DNA of 64,000 nucleotides from Vandammella animalimorsus (lineage in GTDB: Bacteria > Pseudomonadota > Gammaproteobacteria > Burkholderiales > Burkholderiaceae_C): positions 1 to 64,000 of the forward strand of contig NZ_NSJF01000008.1 of assembly GCF_002285285.1 (NCBI RefSeq), read 5' to 3'. The position numbers and the translations under genes were made by a program. The notes below the pieces were generated by a model that made no database searches, was not told where the DNA came from, and was given only the letters and a program-made list of their open reading frames with translations. Positions within the stretch are counted from its first letter, which is position 1. Each line of letters begins with the position of its first letter. Positions 43,801-52,514 of this stretch are shown piece by piece.

Positions 43801-46511
43801 AGCGTCAAATCCAGCGCCTGGGTGTTGACGGAAAAGCGGTGCCGGCCCAGGCGGATGACGCTGCCGTCGCCTTCGAACAAATCGCTCTTGTCGCGCAGCG
43901 CGCGCAGGGCCTGGTCGCGGATGCCTTTGAGGCGCGCCTCGATGTCGTCGGCCTTGACGTGGTCGTGCAGCGCGCGCAGGCGCTCGGCCAGCTCGCGCAG
44001 CTTGAGGATCAGCGCATCGCCGGCGAAGAAGGCGTTGAGCGCGTCCTGCCCGTCCATGCGCTCGGTGCGGCGCGGCAGCCCTTCCAGAATGCGCAGCGCA
44101 GCGTCGAACACGCCCTGGGCGCGGCGTTGGCGATCGTCCAGCAGGGCCTGTTTGTGGGCTTCGAAAGTCTCCAGCAGCTCCTCGCGCTTGGCGATGATGT
44201 CGGTCAGGAACTGCTCGTGCTCGCCGTACTGGCTCTCCAGCTCTTCGAGCTGCACCAGCAGGCGGGCCAGTTGCTCATCGCATTTTTCCGGGTCGGTGGC
44301 CAGGGCCAGGGCGCTGGCGATGCTTTGGCCAAACAGCGCGAACTGCGCGCCGAACTGCGCCACCTGCTCGGCCGCGCCCATGCCGCGCTTTTTCTGCTCG
44401 GCGCGGGCGCGGCTTTGGTTGAGCGCGGCGTAAATCTCGGAGATGCCCTGCACGATGCGGGTGCGCTGCGTGGGGTCGTCCACGCGCAGCACGGCCATCA
44501 GCTCGGAGAGCGTGTCCAGCTCGGCCGACATGGCCTGCATGGCCGTAAGCGGCTCTTGCAGCTGGGGTGTGGTCTGGGCCTTGGCGACTTGCTCGTCCAG
44601 CTGTTTGAGCCCTTCGGTGTAGGGGGCCAGGGCCTCGTCGCTGGCGAGGAACTCGGCCGTGCGCTGGGCCGTCTCGGCATGGGCGACGTCCAGCTCGGCC
44701 TGCAGGGCATCCACGGCGGCGGCATCGACGTAGCGCAGCTCGCGCACGCTCATCAACCGCCCGCGCTGCGCGCCCAGGCTGGCCAAGGCCTGCACGTAAT
44801 CGCGCGTGTGGCGCAAATCGCCGCGGCGGATCTCGCCCAGCAGGCTGCGCTGGCGCGTGGCGGCCTCGTTCATCTGGCGCTGCGTGTCGCTGCGGATGCT
44901 CTCGACCTTTTCGTACTCGTCCAGCACCGCCTCGCCGCTGGCGACGATCTCGTGCAGCACGCGGGGCAGCCTCGGCAGTGCGCCCTCCAGCCCCTGCTCC
45001 ATCCAGTGGTAGCGCTCGAACAGGCGGCGCGTGGTGTCGATCAGCCGCCCATAGCGGCCGCTGGAGATCTCCTCGGCCTCGATCTCGCGCGTGAGGCTGT
45101 ACAGCTCGGAGATGCCGCGCACCAGCTCGGCATTGCCGATGCGCCCCAGCGGCGTGTGGCGCGCGGGCTGGCGCGCAGCGTATTCCTCAGTGGCGAATGG
45201 CGTGCGCCAGATCTGCATCGGGTGGATGCGCGTGGGCTCGTCGGACTCGGAGCTGAACAGCACCATGCGCCCGTCCTCCAGCAACGCGTAGCCGTGGCCG
45301 ATCAGCGGCGCTTGCAGCTCGCGCGCGATCAGGTTGTAGGTGAACAGCGCCACGCGCCCGCCTTCGGGCTCGTAGAACACGTAGAGCACGTCCTCGCCGT
45401 TGGGCGAGCGGTAGCTGCGCTTGAAGCGCATGCCGCCCATGTCCTGGCCGAAGCTGCGGCTCTCGCCGTTTTGCAGGTAGTAGCCACCGGGGAAGATGAT
45501 GCCGTGGTCCTCGGGCAACTGGATGCAGGCCAGGCCGATGGCATCAATGCGCTGCACCTTCTGCGTCAGCGTGTTGTAGACCAGATAACGCCACTGCTCT
45601 TCACGGTAGGGCAGCACCTTCAGCAGGATCAGGCTGCCCACGCGGGCGTATTCCAGCCTGGCGTCGTCCAGCGACTGGGTGGCGTCCTGCACGGCCTCGC
45701 GCCAGATGCCCAGGCCATCGTTGGTGTTGTTCTCGATCTTGACCGTCAGCTCGCCGCCCAGCGTGTCGATGAATACCGTATCCAGCACATTGATGTGCGG
45801 GTGGCGGCCCTGCACCACGTCGGCGCGGCCTGCGGCCGTCCATTCGAAATCGTAGGGCGCGGGCAGGGCGATGTCGCGCTCGCCGCGGTTGTCGATGTAC
45901 TGCACCTGGCGGCCATCGGGCGAGACCGACCAGCGGAACACCCGCACGTCCGAGAGCCGCTCGCCAATCTGAAACGCCGCCAGCAGCTTGCCGTCCTTGA
46001 CGCGCAATTGCAGCAGCCGCGCGCCCTTGTAGTAGGTGTAGAGCTCGCGGAAATCCTGCACAAAGCTCTGCTGGCCCAGAAAGGTCTGGGCCGCATCGAC
46101 CGGCACCACGTCGTAGCCCGCGCCGCCTTCGCTGCCATCGCCGGCAGAACCCGCCGCGCCTTCGTGCAGGCGATAGACGGCGAACACATCCTCAACGCGC
46201 GTCTCCTGCTTGATGCCCAGGAACACGTTGTAGCCAAACACCATCAGCTCGCCCAGCTGCACGATGTCGCGCCCCACGCAGTTGTGCTCGGTGCGCACCC
46301 GCACGCGGCCCAGCAGGCCCATCTGGCTGGCGCCGAACTCGGCCAGGCGCTGCGCGTTCAAGTCCGCCGCCAGCGCCTGCAAGCTGGCGCCCTGCTCGGC
46401 CAGGCGATTGCGCAAAACCTCATACGCGCCGCCGCTGGCGACGGCCTGGTCCACGGCGTGATCGGCGCTGGCTGCTGCGGCCTGCTGGGGCTGCTGTTGT
46501 TGTGTGGTCAT
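40896..46511 (-). CDS. Giant DUF3686-type AAA+ ATPase, so-called DNA repair ATPase (1871 aa)
   Basis: The start MTTQQQQPQQAAAA at 46511 is preferred to an upstream GTG because it opens the conserved part. The N-terminal 600 residues carry beta-propeller-like repeats typical of DUF3686 (VQYIDNRGERDIALP, LFERYHWMEQGLEG). A long coiled-coil middle follows. The C-terminal AAA+ module has Walker A PPGYGKTT (about residue 1390), Walker B LYIDDIQ (about 1455) and a MoxR-like sensor region VMAGNPYTESGEVFKIPDMLANRADVYNLGD. Some databases call the family DNA repair ATPase, but genomic linkage with flotillin and PspA genes points to membrane stress. It heads the distal half of a six-gene leftward cluster. 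Confidence 0.85.
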   Translation of the reverse strand: MTTQQQQPQQAAAASADHAVDQAVASGGAYEVLRNRLAEQGASLQALAADLNAQRLAEFGASQMGLLGRVRVRTEHNCVGRDIVQLGELMVFGYNVFLGIKQETRVEDVFAVYRLHEGAAGSAGDGSEGGAGYDVVPVDAAQTFLGQQSFVQDFRELYTYYKGARLLQLRVKDGKLLAAFQIGERLSDVRVFRWSVSPDGRQVQYIDNRGERDIALPAPYDFEWTAAGRADVVQGRHPHINVLDTVFIDTLGGELTVKIENNTNDGLGIWREAVQDATQSLDDARLEYARVGSLILLKVLPYREEQWRYLVYNTLTQKVQRIDAIGLACIQLPEDHGIIFPGGYYLQNGESRSFGQDMGGMRFKRSYRSPNGEDVLYVFYEPEGGRVALFTYNLIARELQAPLIGHGYALLEDGRMVLFSSESDEPTRIHPMQIWRTPFATEEYAARQPARHTPLGRIGNAELVRGISELYSLTREIEAEEISSGRYGRLIDTTRRLFERYHWMEQGLEGALPRLPRVLHEIVASGEAVLDEYEKVESIRSDTQRQMNEAATRQRSLLGEIRRGDLRHTRDYVQALASLGAQRGRLMSVRELRYVDAAAVDALQAELDVAHAETAQRTAEFLASDEALAPYTEGLKQLDEQVAKAQTTPQLQEPLTAMQAMSAELDTLSELMAVLRVDDPTQRTRIVQGISEIYAALNQSRARAEQKKRGMGAAEQVAQFGAQFALFGQSIASALALATDPEKCDEQLARLLVQLEELESQYGEHEQFLTDIIAKREELLETFEAHKQALLDDRQRRAQGVFDAALRILEGLPRRTERMDGQDALNAFFAGDALILKLRELAERLRALHDHVKADDIEARLKGIRDQALRALRDKSDLFEGDGSVIRLGRHRFSVNTQALDLTLMPRGDTLHLHLTGTDFMEPLHAPELAALRPFWDVSLESESPQLSRAEYLALQMLQAARPTGVGAVGTTGTASQGGEGGKPGEEASAAAPSRDQLMALLPKPEALVRAVREFAAPRYREGYERGIHDHDAALILQALLPLQEQAGVLAHDARARALAVLLWSSLSAGLDGGAEPGFKLAAQARHWPSRAQGAAAMQQLLGSAQARTALEQEMAQALLAFARSQQLEAVFAPADLAAQANLGDPTQPRPQHSNTALQSLAAQAATYLAEELAGPASGGAARLHFSSQAAALLHSLQERLQPQGRWAELHATLHDAEQPLAVRFALAVQWLNAIAQAEASASAQNAQAALDYVPEAAALALLHEGTAHEVLHVPLRTTVTGLLGQHPRIHDGALELGVDDFARRAHWHTNHFVPGLRRYQQLRQDILTEQRAAMRLDEFKPRPLASFVRNKLINDVYLSVIGDNLAKQMGTVGEHKRTDLMGLLMMISPPGYGKTTLMEYVASRLGLIFMKINGPALGHEVRSIDPAQAPDATSRQELEKLNLALEMGNNVMLYIDDIQHTHPEFLQRFISLSDGTRRIEGVWRGRTKTYDMRGKKFCIVMAGNPYTESGEVFKIPDMLANRADVYNLGDVLGGMEETFKLSYIENSLTSNPTLAPLATRDLKDLYLLIGKAQGREFSAGDLSHDYSAAELREIDAVLQRMLAVREIVYRVNQQYIASAAQADANRTEPPFKLQGSYRNMNKLAEKITSVMNEAEMQQLLDDHYLGEAQLLTTGAEENLLKLAELRSHMSQAQQARWREIQLNYQRTQAMGGADADTGGQIVAQLIDLVRATRAQAEASANQPAAPWAELLASLQQLAAAQPPAAQADAASPSQAEKDLAEQTSRLLAARELGHLVASALQPVQDHLANSRRQQLGLHRVMLQIAAAIQEQLDILNAKAAPRDKERVRHTEVVDKAFDKMVRTEPPSPAP

Positions 46512-46619
46512 GCCTGGTGTTCCTTGCGGCGGATGCGCAGATTCCGGGTATTGGTTCAGTGGTGGCCCGGCGCAGGCGCAAGCCATGCCTGCGCCCTTCG
46601 CGCTGCCTGGTTCGGGCGC

Positions 46620-47273
46620 TCAGCGCGCCTTGACGTAGCGGCAGTTGGGGATGGCAGTGGCGATGAAGTCGAAGTCGGCCGAAGTGCAGTCCCAGCCGCG
46701 GATCATGCCCTGCTCGGGCACGGCGTCCGGAATCAGCAGCACCTGGCCGTCCAGATCGATGCCGGCGATGGGCTGCAGCACGATCACGCCGCCGGGGCGC
46801 AGCTGCACCGAGGCCAGCAGATTGCTGGGCGTGTAGTCCGTATCGATGCTCAGCTGGCGCAGCTCGGTGGGCAGCTCGCCGTTGACGGCCAGGTATTCGG
46901 CGATGGCCACGCGCACGCTACCGGCAGAGTCCACCACCTGGCGCAGGCGCTCCATGCGGCGGGTCTGGGCCACGGCCTGCTCCAGGCGTTGCTGGTGCTC
47001 TTGCTTCATGTGCTCGGCGGTCTCGCGCGCCACGTTGCGGGCGATGTCGCGCTGGGGCCGGCCGATGGTGAAGTCATAGACTGCCACGGCCAGCGCCGCC
47101 GTCGCCACGGCGATGAGCACCACGGCCCAGATGGGCAGGCTGCGCGCCTGGGCTGGGCGTTGCACAGGGCGCGGGCGTGCCGTGCGGGCTTTGGGCGGGG
47201 CGCTTTGCGCGCGCTCTGGGCGTTGGCCTGCCGCGCCCGGTGGCGTATGGCGGCGTGTGGGCTCGCTGGGCAT
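46620..47273 (-). CDS. Single-span membrane protein with pilin-like C-terminal domain (217 aa)
   Basis: The first 45 residues are basic and Pro-rich. A single transmembrane helix follows (47-67: PIWAVVLIAVATAALAVAVY), then a short amphipathic helix (80-105). The C-terminal domain resembles the globular head of type IV pilins and pseudopilins: VRVAIAEYLAVNGELPTEL, QLRPGGVIVLQPIAG and a terminal disulfide-type pair WDCTS/IPNCRYVK. No prepilin peptidase site is visible, so it is not an exported pilin but may display a pilin-like domain in the periplasm. It lies between the giant ATPase and the flotillin genes. The role is unknown. Confidence 0.7.
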   Translation of the reverse strand: MPSEPTRRHTPPGAAGQRPERAQSAPPKARTARPRPVQRPAQARSLPIWAVVLIAVATAALAVAVYDFTIGRPQRDIARNVARETAEHMKQEHQQRLEQAVAQTRRMERLRQVVDSAGSVRVAIAEYLAVNGELPTELRQLSIDTDYTPSNLLASVQLRPGGVIVLQPIAGIDLDGQVLLIPDAVPEQGMIRGWDCTSADFDFIATAIPNCRYVKAR

Positions 47274-47284
47274 GGCCGCTCCCT

Positions 47285-49378
47285 TCAGGCGTCAGCGCCA
47301 GGGGCCCGGCCTGGCTGGCTGGCCGGGGGCGTGGCCGGCTGTGCCTGGGTCAAGGCCTTGAGCAAGTCGCCGGAGGGGGCGCCGCCGCCGGTGAACTTTT
47401 GCAGCAGGTCGTGGATGATGGGGCTTTTGCCCGCCGCGCCTTCGAGGAATTTGCCCATGGACAGGCCGCTGGCGAATTTGTCGAAGAACGCGCCTTCGCC
47501 GCCAACGATGTCGATGTTGGCCTTGGACAGCGCCGAGGACAGCACCTCGGCCTGCTCGCGCGCGATGTGCTTGCTGGCCTCGATGCCGGCAATGGCCTGC
47601 TCGAAGCTCTTTTCCAGTTGCATGCGGAACTCCTCGTGCGCGCGGGCGGTGTCGCCCAGTTGGCCCAGGGTGGCGAATTTCTCGGCCAGGCCCTTGGCTT
47701 CGGCCATGAGTTTTTCCAGCAGCACAGCGGCCTCGGCATTGCCCACTTCGCTGGTGACCTTGGCGCGCGCCAGGCCTTGCTCCTGCTCGCCCTTGGCGAT
47801 GGCAATGAGCTTTTCGGCTTCCACCTTGGCTTCGGCCAAGCCCTGCTTTTCGACGGCATCGGCCCTGGCGTCGATCACGCGCGCTTCGGCCAGGCCTTTT
47901 TCTTCCAGGCCCTTGGCCTCGGCCATGAGCTGCTCGGCAGTGACCTTGGCTTGCGCCAGGCCTTCTTTTTCCAGCGCGGCGGCGGCCACTTCGCGCACGC
48001 GGGCATCGGCCAGGCCGGGGGCGGCGCGCTCGGCCTGCACGCCTTCGGCCAGGCGCTTCTTGGCCTCGGCCTGTTGCGTGGCCGCTTCCAGCTCGGCCTG
48101 GGCGACGACGGTGATTTCCACGGCCTTGTGGCGCGAGGCGGCCTCATCGGCCTCGGCTTTTTTCACCTGCTTGACCAGGGCCTCTTCGGCTTCGGCCTGG
48201 GCTTGCAGCACGGCCACTTGCTTGAGGCGGTCGGCTTCGGAGACCTGGCGCACTTCCTTGATGCGCTCTTCTTCCTGGGCGACGGTTTTCTCCACCGCCA
48301 CGCGCTCGCGCACGACGTTGGCGATGTGGGCTTTTTCCACTTCCAGGGCTTTTTCCTTCTCGATGCGTTGCAGCTCGACTTCGCGCTCGCGCGAGACGAT
48401 TTCCAGATCGCGCGCGCGGGTGACTTTTTCCGCTTCGATGACCACGGCCCTCTGGCGGTTTTGCTGGGCCACTTCCACTTCGCGCAGGCGGTTTTCCTCG
48501 CGGATGTCCACTTGCTCCTGCGTGGCGATGCGGGCCTGCTCGGCCTTGAGGCGCTCTTCTTCCTGCACCTTGCGGGTTTCGGCCTCTTCGCGCGCCTGGA
48601 TGGTGGCGATTTCGCGCTTTTGGCGCGCCTCGGCGTCGGCCTGTTGGCGCTCCAGCGCCAGCAGGGCCTCCTTGGTTTCGACGTTCTTCTTGGTGATGGC
48701 CATTTCCTCGTTGCGCTCGAGTTCGTTGGTCACCACGTTTTGCGCCGCTGTCAGCTCGGTGATCTTGCGGATGCCTTCGGCGTCCAGGATGTTGTGGGGG
48801 TCCAGCGCGGCCTTGGGGGTTTGCTCCAGGTAGTCGATGGCCACGTCTTCGAGCGCGTAGCCATTGAGGTCTTCGCCGATCACTTGCACGATGCGGTCGC
48901 GGAACTCCTGGCGGTTCTCGAACAGTTTGACGAACTCGATTTGCTTGCCCACGGTCTTGAGCGCCTCGGAGAACTTGGCGTTGAACAGCTCGTTGACGGC
49001 GGCTTTGTCCGAGGCGCGATCGACGCCGATGGACTTGGCGACCTTGAGCACATCCTCGGGCGTTTCATTGACGCGCAGGTAAAAGGCCACGGTGATGTCG
49101 GCGCGCATGTTGTCCTTGCAGATCAGCCCTTCCTTGCCGCGGCGGTCCACCTCCAGCGTGATGAGGGAGATCTTCATGAACTCCTTCTTGTGGATCACCG
49201 GATACACCAGGCCGCCTGTGAATTTGACCTTGGGCGTGGAGCTCATGTCGTTGATGATCAGCGCCGTGCCCTGCGGCACTTTGACGTAGAAGGCTTTGAA
49301 CATCGCCAGCAAGGCGACGACGATGACGACGACGACGCCAATGCCCAGCAGCAGGGGCATGATCCAGGCCAAGTTCAT
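47285..49378 (-). CDS. Flotillin-family (SPFH) membrane scaffold protein, YqiK-like (697 aa)
   Basis: An N-terminal membrane helix (about 6-28) is followed by an SPFH/band-7 domain (about 30-230, with VPQGTALIINDMSSTPKVKF and LEVDRRGKEGLICKDNMRADITVAF). A very long charged coiled coil (240-600) carries degenerate copies of a GLAEAKV-type unit at about 480-560. A C-terminal Gly/Ala-rich tail closes the protein. YqiK-like flotillins form membrane microdomains and are encoded beside YqiJ (NfeD-like) proteins, as here. Length exceeds the roughly 550 residues of E. coli YqiK because of extra coiled-coil repeats. It forms the core of the envelope-stress cassette. Confidence 0.92.
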   Translation of the reverse strand: MNLAWIMPLLLGIGVVVVIVVALLAMFKAFYVKVPQGTALIINDMSSTPKVKFTGGLVYPVIHKKEFMKISLITLEVDRRGKEGLICKDNMRADITVAFYLRVNETPEDVLKVAKSIGVDRASDKAAVNELFNAKFSEALKTVGKQIEFVKLFENRQEFRDRIVQVIGEDLNGYALEDVAIDYLEQTPKAALDPHNILDAEGIRKITELTAAQNVVTNELERNEEMAITKKNVETKEALLALERQQADAEARQKREIATIQAREEAETRKVQEEERLKAEQARIATQEQVDIREENRLREVEVAQQNRQRAVVIEAEKVTRARDLEIVSREREVELQRIEKEKALEVEKAHIANVVRERVAVEKTVAQEEERIKEVRQVSEADRLKQVAVLQAQAEAEEALVKQVKKAEADEAASRHKAVEITVVAQAELEAATQQAEAKKRLAEGVQAERAAPGLADARVREVAAAALEKEGLAQAKVTAEQLMAEAKGLEEKGLAEARVIDARADAVEKQGLAEAKVEAEKLIAIAKGEQEQGLARAKVTSEVGNAEAAVLLEKLMAEAKGLAEKFATLGQLGDTARAHEEFRMQLEKSFEQAIAGIEASKHIAREQAEVLSSALSKANIDIVGGEGAFFDKFASGLSMGKFLEGAAGKSPIIHDLLQKFTGGGAPSGDLLKALTQAQPATPPASQPGRAPGADA

Positions 49379-49435
49379 CGGTGTTCTCCCAGGGGTGTGT
49401 GGTGTGTGAAAGGAAAGGGGGCGGCGCAGGGTGGC

Positions 49436-50086
49436 TTATTGCGATGCACCGGTGTTGAATTCTTCTTCGGAAACGACGCGCCAGGCGCGCTGCTCGGGCA
49501 GCGGCTCGATCAGCACCACGCGGCTGCCGCGCGGCAGCTCATCGCCATGGGTGCGGATTTGCAGCACCAGGCCCGCGCCGCCATCGTCCACGGCGGCATA
49601 ACCGCTTTGGGCATTGACGCTGGCGCTGCGCACCACGCCCACGCGGCCGAGCAAGGTTTTGGGTTCTTCCTGCGGGATCTTGCGCAGCAGGGCGCGCACG
49701 GGCTTGAGCGCCAGGCTGGTCAGCGCAATGGCGGCCAGGCTGGCGGCGGCAAACACCGCTGCGCCCAGCGCGAAATGCACGGCAGGGTGGCCCAGCAGCG
49801 GCAGCGCAATCAAAACGGCAAAGTAGCTGGCCAGCCAGCCAAAGAGCACGATGAGGCTGAGGATGACGGTCAGCGGCACGCCGCCCAGCCCCAGGCGCGA
49901 GAGCAGGCCGGCCAGCGCGCCGGCATCGGCGCCGTCCAGCCCGTCGGCGTCGAAGAACAGGCTGTCGAGCACTTCGGTCTCCAGCAGGCCCAGGGCCACG
50001 ACCAGCCAATACAGCACGACCACGGCCAGCAGAACGCTGAAAACCACGGTGGGAAAGCCAGTGACGATCTGCAAAAAGCTGTGCAT
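49436..50086 (-). CDS. YqiJ-like (DUF1449) membrane protein with OB-fold domain (216 aa)
   Basis: The start MHSFLQIVTGFPTVVFSV at 50086 places a membrane helix at the very N-terminus. Two to three further hydrophobic segments follow (ILSLIVLFGWLASYFAVLIALP and ALGAAVFAAASLAAIAL). The C-terminal 70 residues form a soluble NfeD-like OB fold (LLGRVGVVRSASVNAQSG, GDELPRGSRVVLIEPLPE). E. coli YqiJ and YqiK are encoded together and act as a membrane-microdomain pair; the same pair is adjacent here, 57 bases apart. A structural partner of the flotillin is inferred. Confidence 0.85.
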   Translation of the reverse strand: MHSFLQIVTGFPTVVFSVLLAVVVLYWLVVALGLLETEVLDSLFFDADGLDGADAGALAGLLSRLGLGGVPLTVILSLIVLFGWLASYFAVLIALPLLGHPAVHFALGAAVFAAASLAAIALTSLALKPVRALLRKIPQEEPKTLLGRVGVVRSASVNAQSGYAAVDDGGAGLVLQIRTHGDELPRGSRVVLIEPLPEQRAWRVVSEEEFNTGASQ

Positions 50087-50226
50087 GCGAACCTCTTGGG
50101 CGGGAGCTGTGTGGGACGGCTGGTGGGCGCACCGCGCGGCCATGCCGCTGGCGCGGACACAAGGCTGGGATTTTCGCGCGCTTTGGGCGCTAAGGGCCGG
50201 GGGCAAGGCCCCCGACAGGGCCTGGT

Positions 50227-50952
50227 TCAATCGTTTTGGCTGGCAGGGCTGGCCGCCGGCTGCCCGCCGCGCTGGGCCTTGAGCCGCGCCAGCACGCTGC
50301 TGGCGCTGTGCGCGTCGGGGCTGATGCCAGCCTGACGCAGGCGGGCATCGAGAGCGTCTTCGGCGTTTTCCTGGGCCAGCTCTGCGGCTGCCTGCAGCCG
50401 CGCGCCGCGCTCGGCCTGTTTTTGCTTGATGCGCTCCAGCGAATCCAGCGCGGTTTGCACGCGCGACTGCCCGCCGCTGTAGCGTTCGGCCACGGTGGCC
50501 TGGGCGCGCTGCACGTTTTCCGTGGCCTTGACGGTGTCGGCCTGTTGCTTCAGCCGCCGGATGTGCGCCTCGGCCTGGGCAATGGCCTGGCGCAGCTGGC
50601 TGGCGCTGTGGGCGAATTGCTCGGCCTGGGCCTGCTCCTCGTCGCGCACGGTCTCCAGCGAGGCGATCTTGCCCGCCACCTCCAAGGCCAGGGCTTCGTC
50701 GCTGCCATCGAGCGCCTTGACGGCATAGCCCTCGTATTCAGCGATTTTCTTGGCGCTTTGCTCCAGCTTGCCGCGCGCCAGCTTCTCCTTGGCGATGATC
50801 TCGGCCAGCGCCTCCTTGCTCTTGCGCAGGTCGGCGTCGGCGTCGCGGATCTCCTGATCCAGAATGCGCAGCGCCTGGCCATCGACCAGGGCCTGGCCGG
50901 CTTCATGGGCGCCGCCGCGCAGCGCTGTGATGAGTTTGTTCCATACCGACAT
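50227..50952 (-). CDS. PspA/IM30 family protein (241 aa)
   Basis: PspA/IM30 (YjfJ-like) ESCRT-III-related membrane-remodelling protein. The start [19 protein letters not shown] at 50952 follows GGAGG. The N-terminal amphipathic region is followed by alpha-helical coiled coils ([46 protein letters not shown]). Length is close to the 222 residues of PspA. Such proteins oligomerise on damaged inner membrane. Classical pspBC and pspF are absent here. Instead the gene lies with flotillin, YqiJ-like, DUF3686 and YjfI-like genes, a different and widespread arrangement. It lies 47 bases after the YjfI-like gene. Confidence 0.92.
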   Translation of the reverse strand: MSVWNKLITALRGGAHEAGQALVDGQALRILDQEIRDADADLRKSKEALAEIIAKEKLARGKLEQSAKKIAEYEGYAVKALDGSDEALALEVAGKIASLETVRDEEQAQAEQFAHSASQLRQAIAQAEAHIRRLKQQADTVKATENVQRAQATVAERYSGGQSRVQTALDSLERIKQKQAERGARLQAAAELAQENAEDALDARLRQAGISPDAHSASSVLARLKAQRGGQPAASPASQND

Positions 50953-50999
50953 GGTGGTCTCCTCCTTGCTCAGTGAAAAGGGGTTACAGGGGCGGGCCA

Positions 51000-51632
51000 T
51001 CAACCCGCAGCCTGTTGCGCGGCCGGGCGCAGCAGCGGCTCGAAGGCCTCGGTCATCTGGATGACGTTGTCTGCCAGGGTTTCGATTTCATACAGCACGT
51101 TGGCCAGCGAGGCGGCGGCGCTGAGCGCGCCAAAGACGATGTAGCCATCTTGGCCGTCGGCAAAGCGCTCGATGGCCACCGTGGCCAGTGGGAACACCTT
51201 TTGAGCGCGCAGCACCTGCTCGTTGAAGGCAGCGCGATCTGCGATGTGCTCGATTGGCCACAGGTAGGCCTCAATCACGATCTGCCCGCCAGCAACTGCC
51301 AGAAACAGCGGCAGCTGGCCGTAATCGTGCATGGTGATCAGGATGCTGGCCTCTGCGCCTTCGAGCAGCTCCAGCGTGGCATTGCCGCTGGCGGCCCAGT
51401 CGCTGTCCAGCATGGACTGGTGCAAGGCGTGGATGGTCCAGGGTGTTGCCGTGTTCATGATGCCCTCCTTGATGCTTGTCTGCGCGCCGCGTGGCAGGCG
51501 CATCTGTTTTTCCAATGCCAGCAGGTCTTGCGCGTATTCGGGCAGAACCCACAGCTCCTTCTTGACCAAGCCTTTCTCGCGCAGGCGCTGGCGATGCAAG
51601 CGCTGGTAGTAGGCCGACGACTTTCTTTCCAT
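51000..51632 (-). CDS. YjfI-like (DUF2170) protein with basic N-terminal module (210 aa)
   Basis: The start [21 protein letters not shown] is chosen at 51632. Residues 1-55 are strongly basic and helical ([28 protein letters not shown]), like a small ribbon-helix-helix or plasmid-type DNA-binding module. From about 59 ([16 protein letters not shown]) the sequence matches DUF2170/YjfI ([30 protein letters not shown]). E. coli YjfI is about 133 residues, so the N-terminus is an extra domain, or a later ATG at 51458 begins the DUF2170 part. It lies upstream of the pspA-type gene, as yjfI precedes yjfJ in E. coli. Regulation of the cassette is possible but unproved. Confidence 0.75.
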   Translation of the reverse strand: MERKSSAYYQRLHRQRLREKGLVKKELWVLPEYAQDLLALEKQMRLPRGAQTSIKEGIMNTATPWTIHALHQSMLDSDWAASGNATLELLEGAEASILITMHDYGQLPLFLAVAGGQIVIEAYLWPIEHIADRAAFNEQVLRAQKVFPLATVAIERFADGQDGYIVFGALSAAASLANVLYEIETLADNVIQMTEAFEPLLRPAAQQAAG

Positions 51633-51806
51633 GTGATGGATTTTATTGTCTTTACATGTGAAGTCAATCGAGTTTGTGCCGGATTTGGAGGGTGTTTGAT
51701 TTATTTTTTCTATCCAAGAAATGAATTTGCTCAATTTGATCTATTGCGTTGCAGGCCGTACACTTCGACCCATCATTGTTCACCTGCAAACGTAAGAGGT
51801 ATTTCC

Positions 51807-52370
51807 ATGGCAAAGGTCAACACCCCCATCAAGCCTTTCAAGGCCACCGCCTACCGCAATGGCCAGTTCGTCGACATCACCGAGAAGGACGTGCTGGGCA
51901 AGTGGGCAGTGTTTTTCTTCTACCCCGCTGACTTCACTTTCGTCTGCCCCACTGAGCTGGGTGACGTGGCCGACAAGTACGAAGAGCTGCAAAAGCTCGG
52001 CGTCGAAGTGTTCTCCGTCTCGACCGACACGCATTTCACGCACAAGGCCTGGCACGATACGTCCGACACCATCGGCAAGATCAACTACTACATGGTGGGC
52101 GACCAGACCTTCCAACTGGCCAACAACTTTGATGTGCTGCGCGAAGGCCAGGGCTTGGCCGACCGTGCCACCTTCATCGTCGATCCGCAGGGCGTGATCC
52201 AGGCGGTGGAAATCACCGCCGAAGGCATTGGCCGCGACGCCGAAGACCTGCTGCGCAAGATCAAGGCCGCCCAGTACGTGGCCGCCCACCCGGGCGAAGT
52301 CTGCCCGGCCAAGTGGAAGGAAGGCGACAAGACTCTGGCCCCTTCGCTGGATCTGGTCGGCAAGATCTAA
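51807..52370 (+). CDS. ahpC: Alkyl hydroperoxide reductase subunit C, typical 2-Cys peroxiredoxin (187 aa)
   Basis: AhpC reduces H2O2 and organic peroxides. The peroxidatic Cys lies in [13 protein letters not shown] and the resolving Cys in [10 protein letters not shown] near the C-terminus, which is the typical 2-Cys arrangement. Start at 51807 follows AAGAGG. The 174-base divergent region to the YjfI-like gene is AT-rich. A perfect OxyR site was not found there. A terminator follows, and ahpF comes next with its own ribosome site, so ahpC is expected to be much more abundant than ahpF. Confidence 0.97.
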   Translation: MAKVNTPIKPFKATAYRNGQFVDITEKDVLGKWAVFFFYPADFTFVCPTELGDVADKYEELQKLGVEVFSVSTDTHFTHKAWHDTSDTIGKINYYMVGDQTFQLANNFDVLREGQGLADRATFIVDPQGVIQAVEITAEGIGRDAEDLLRKIKAAQYVAAHPGEVCPAKWKEGDKTLAPSLDLVGKI

Positions 52371-52431
52371 GCGCCTGCTCGCGCTGCGCGCCGGCGCCCT
52401 GGCCCCCATCGGCCAGGCCCGGCCACCGTCA

Positions 52432-52469
52432 AGCCCCGAGACCTCGTGCGGGTGCTCGGGCTTTTTTTT
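52432..52469 (+). terminator. Terminator between ahpC and ahpF
   Basis: AGCCCCGAG (52432-52440) pairs with CTCGGGCT (52455-52462), with one bulge, and an eight-T run follows. Partial read-through would set the usual excess of AhpC over AhpF. Confidence 0.85.
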
Positions 52470-52514
52470 GCCCAATTTCTCATACAAGAACCGTTGATCA
52501 GGAGGAAATGAACC

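Noticed and set aside
40881-48833. Very long plus-strand open frame of about 2650 codons
   Set aside because: It is antisense to the DUF3686 ATPase and flotillin genes, has no family likeness and an unnatural composition, and arises from GC-rich codon bias.
51701-51745. Possible OxyR site upstream of ahpC
   Set aside because: Two CTAT tetrads are present but are 31 bases apart, not the expected spacing, and the paired ATAG half-sites are missing.
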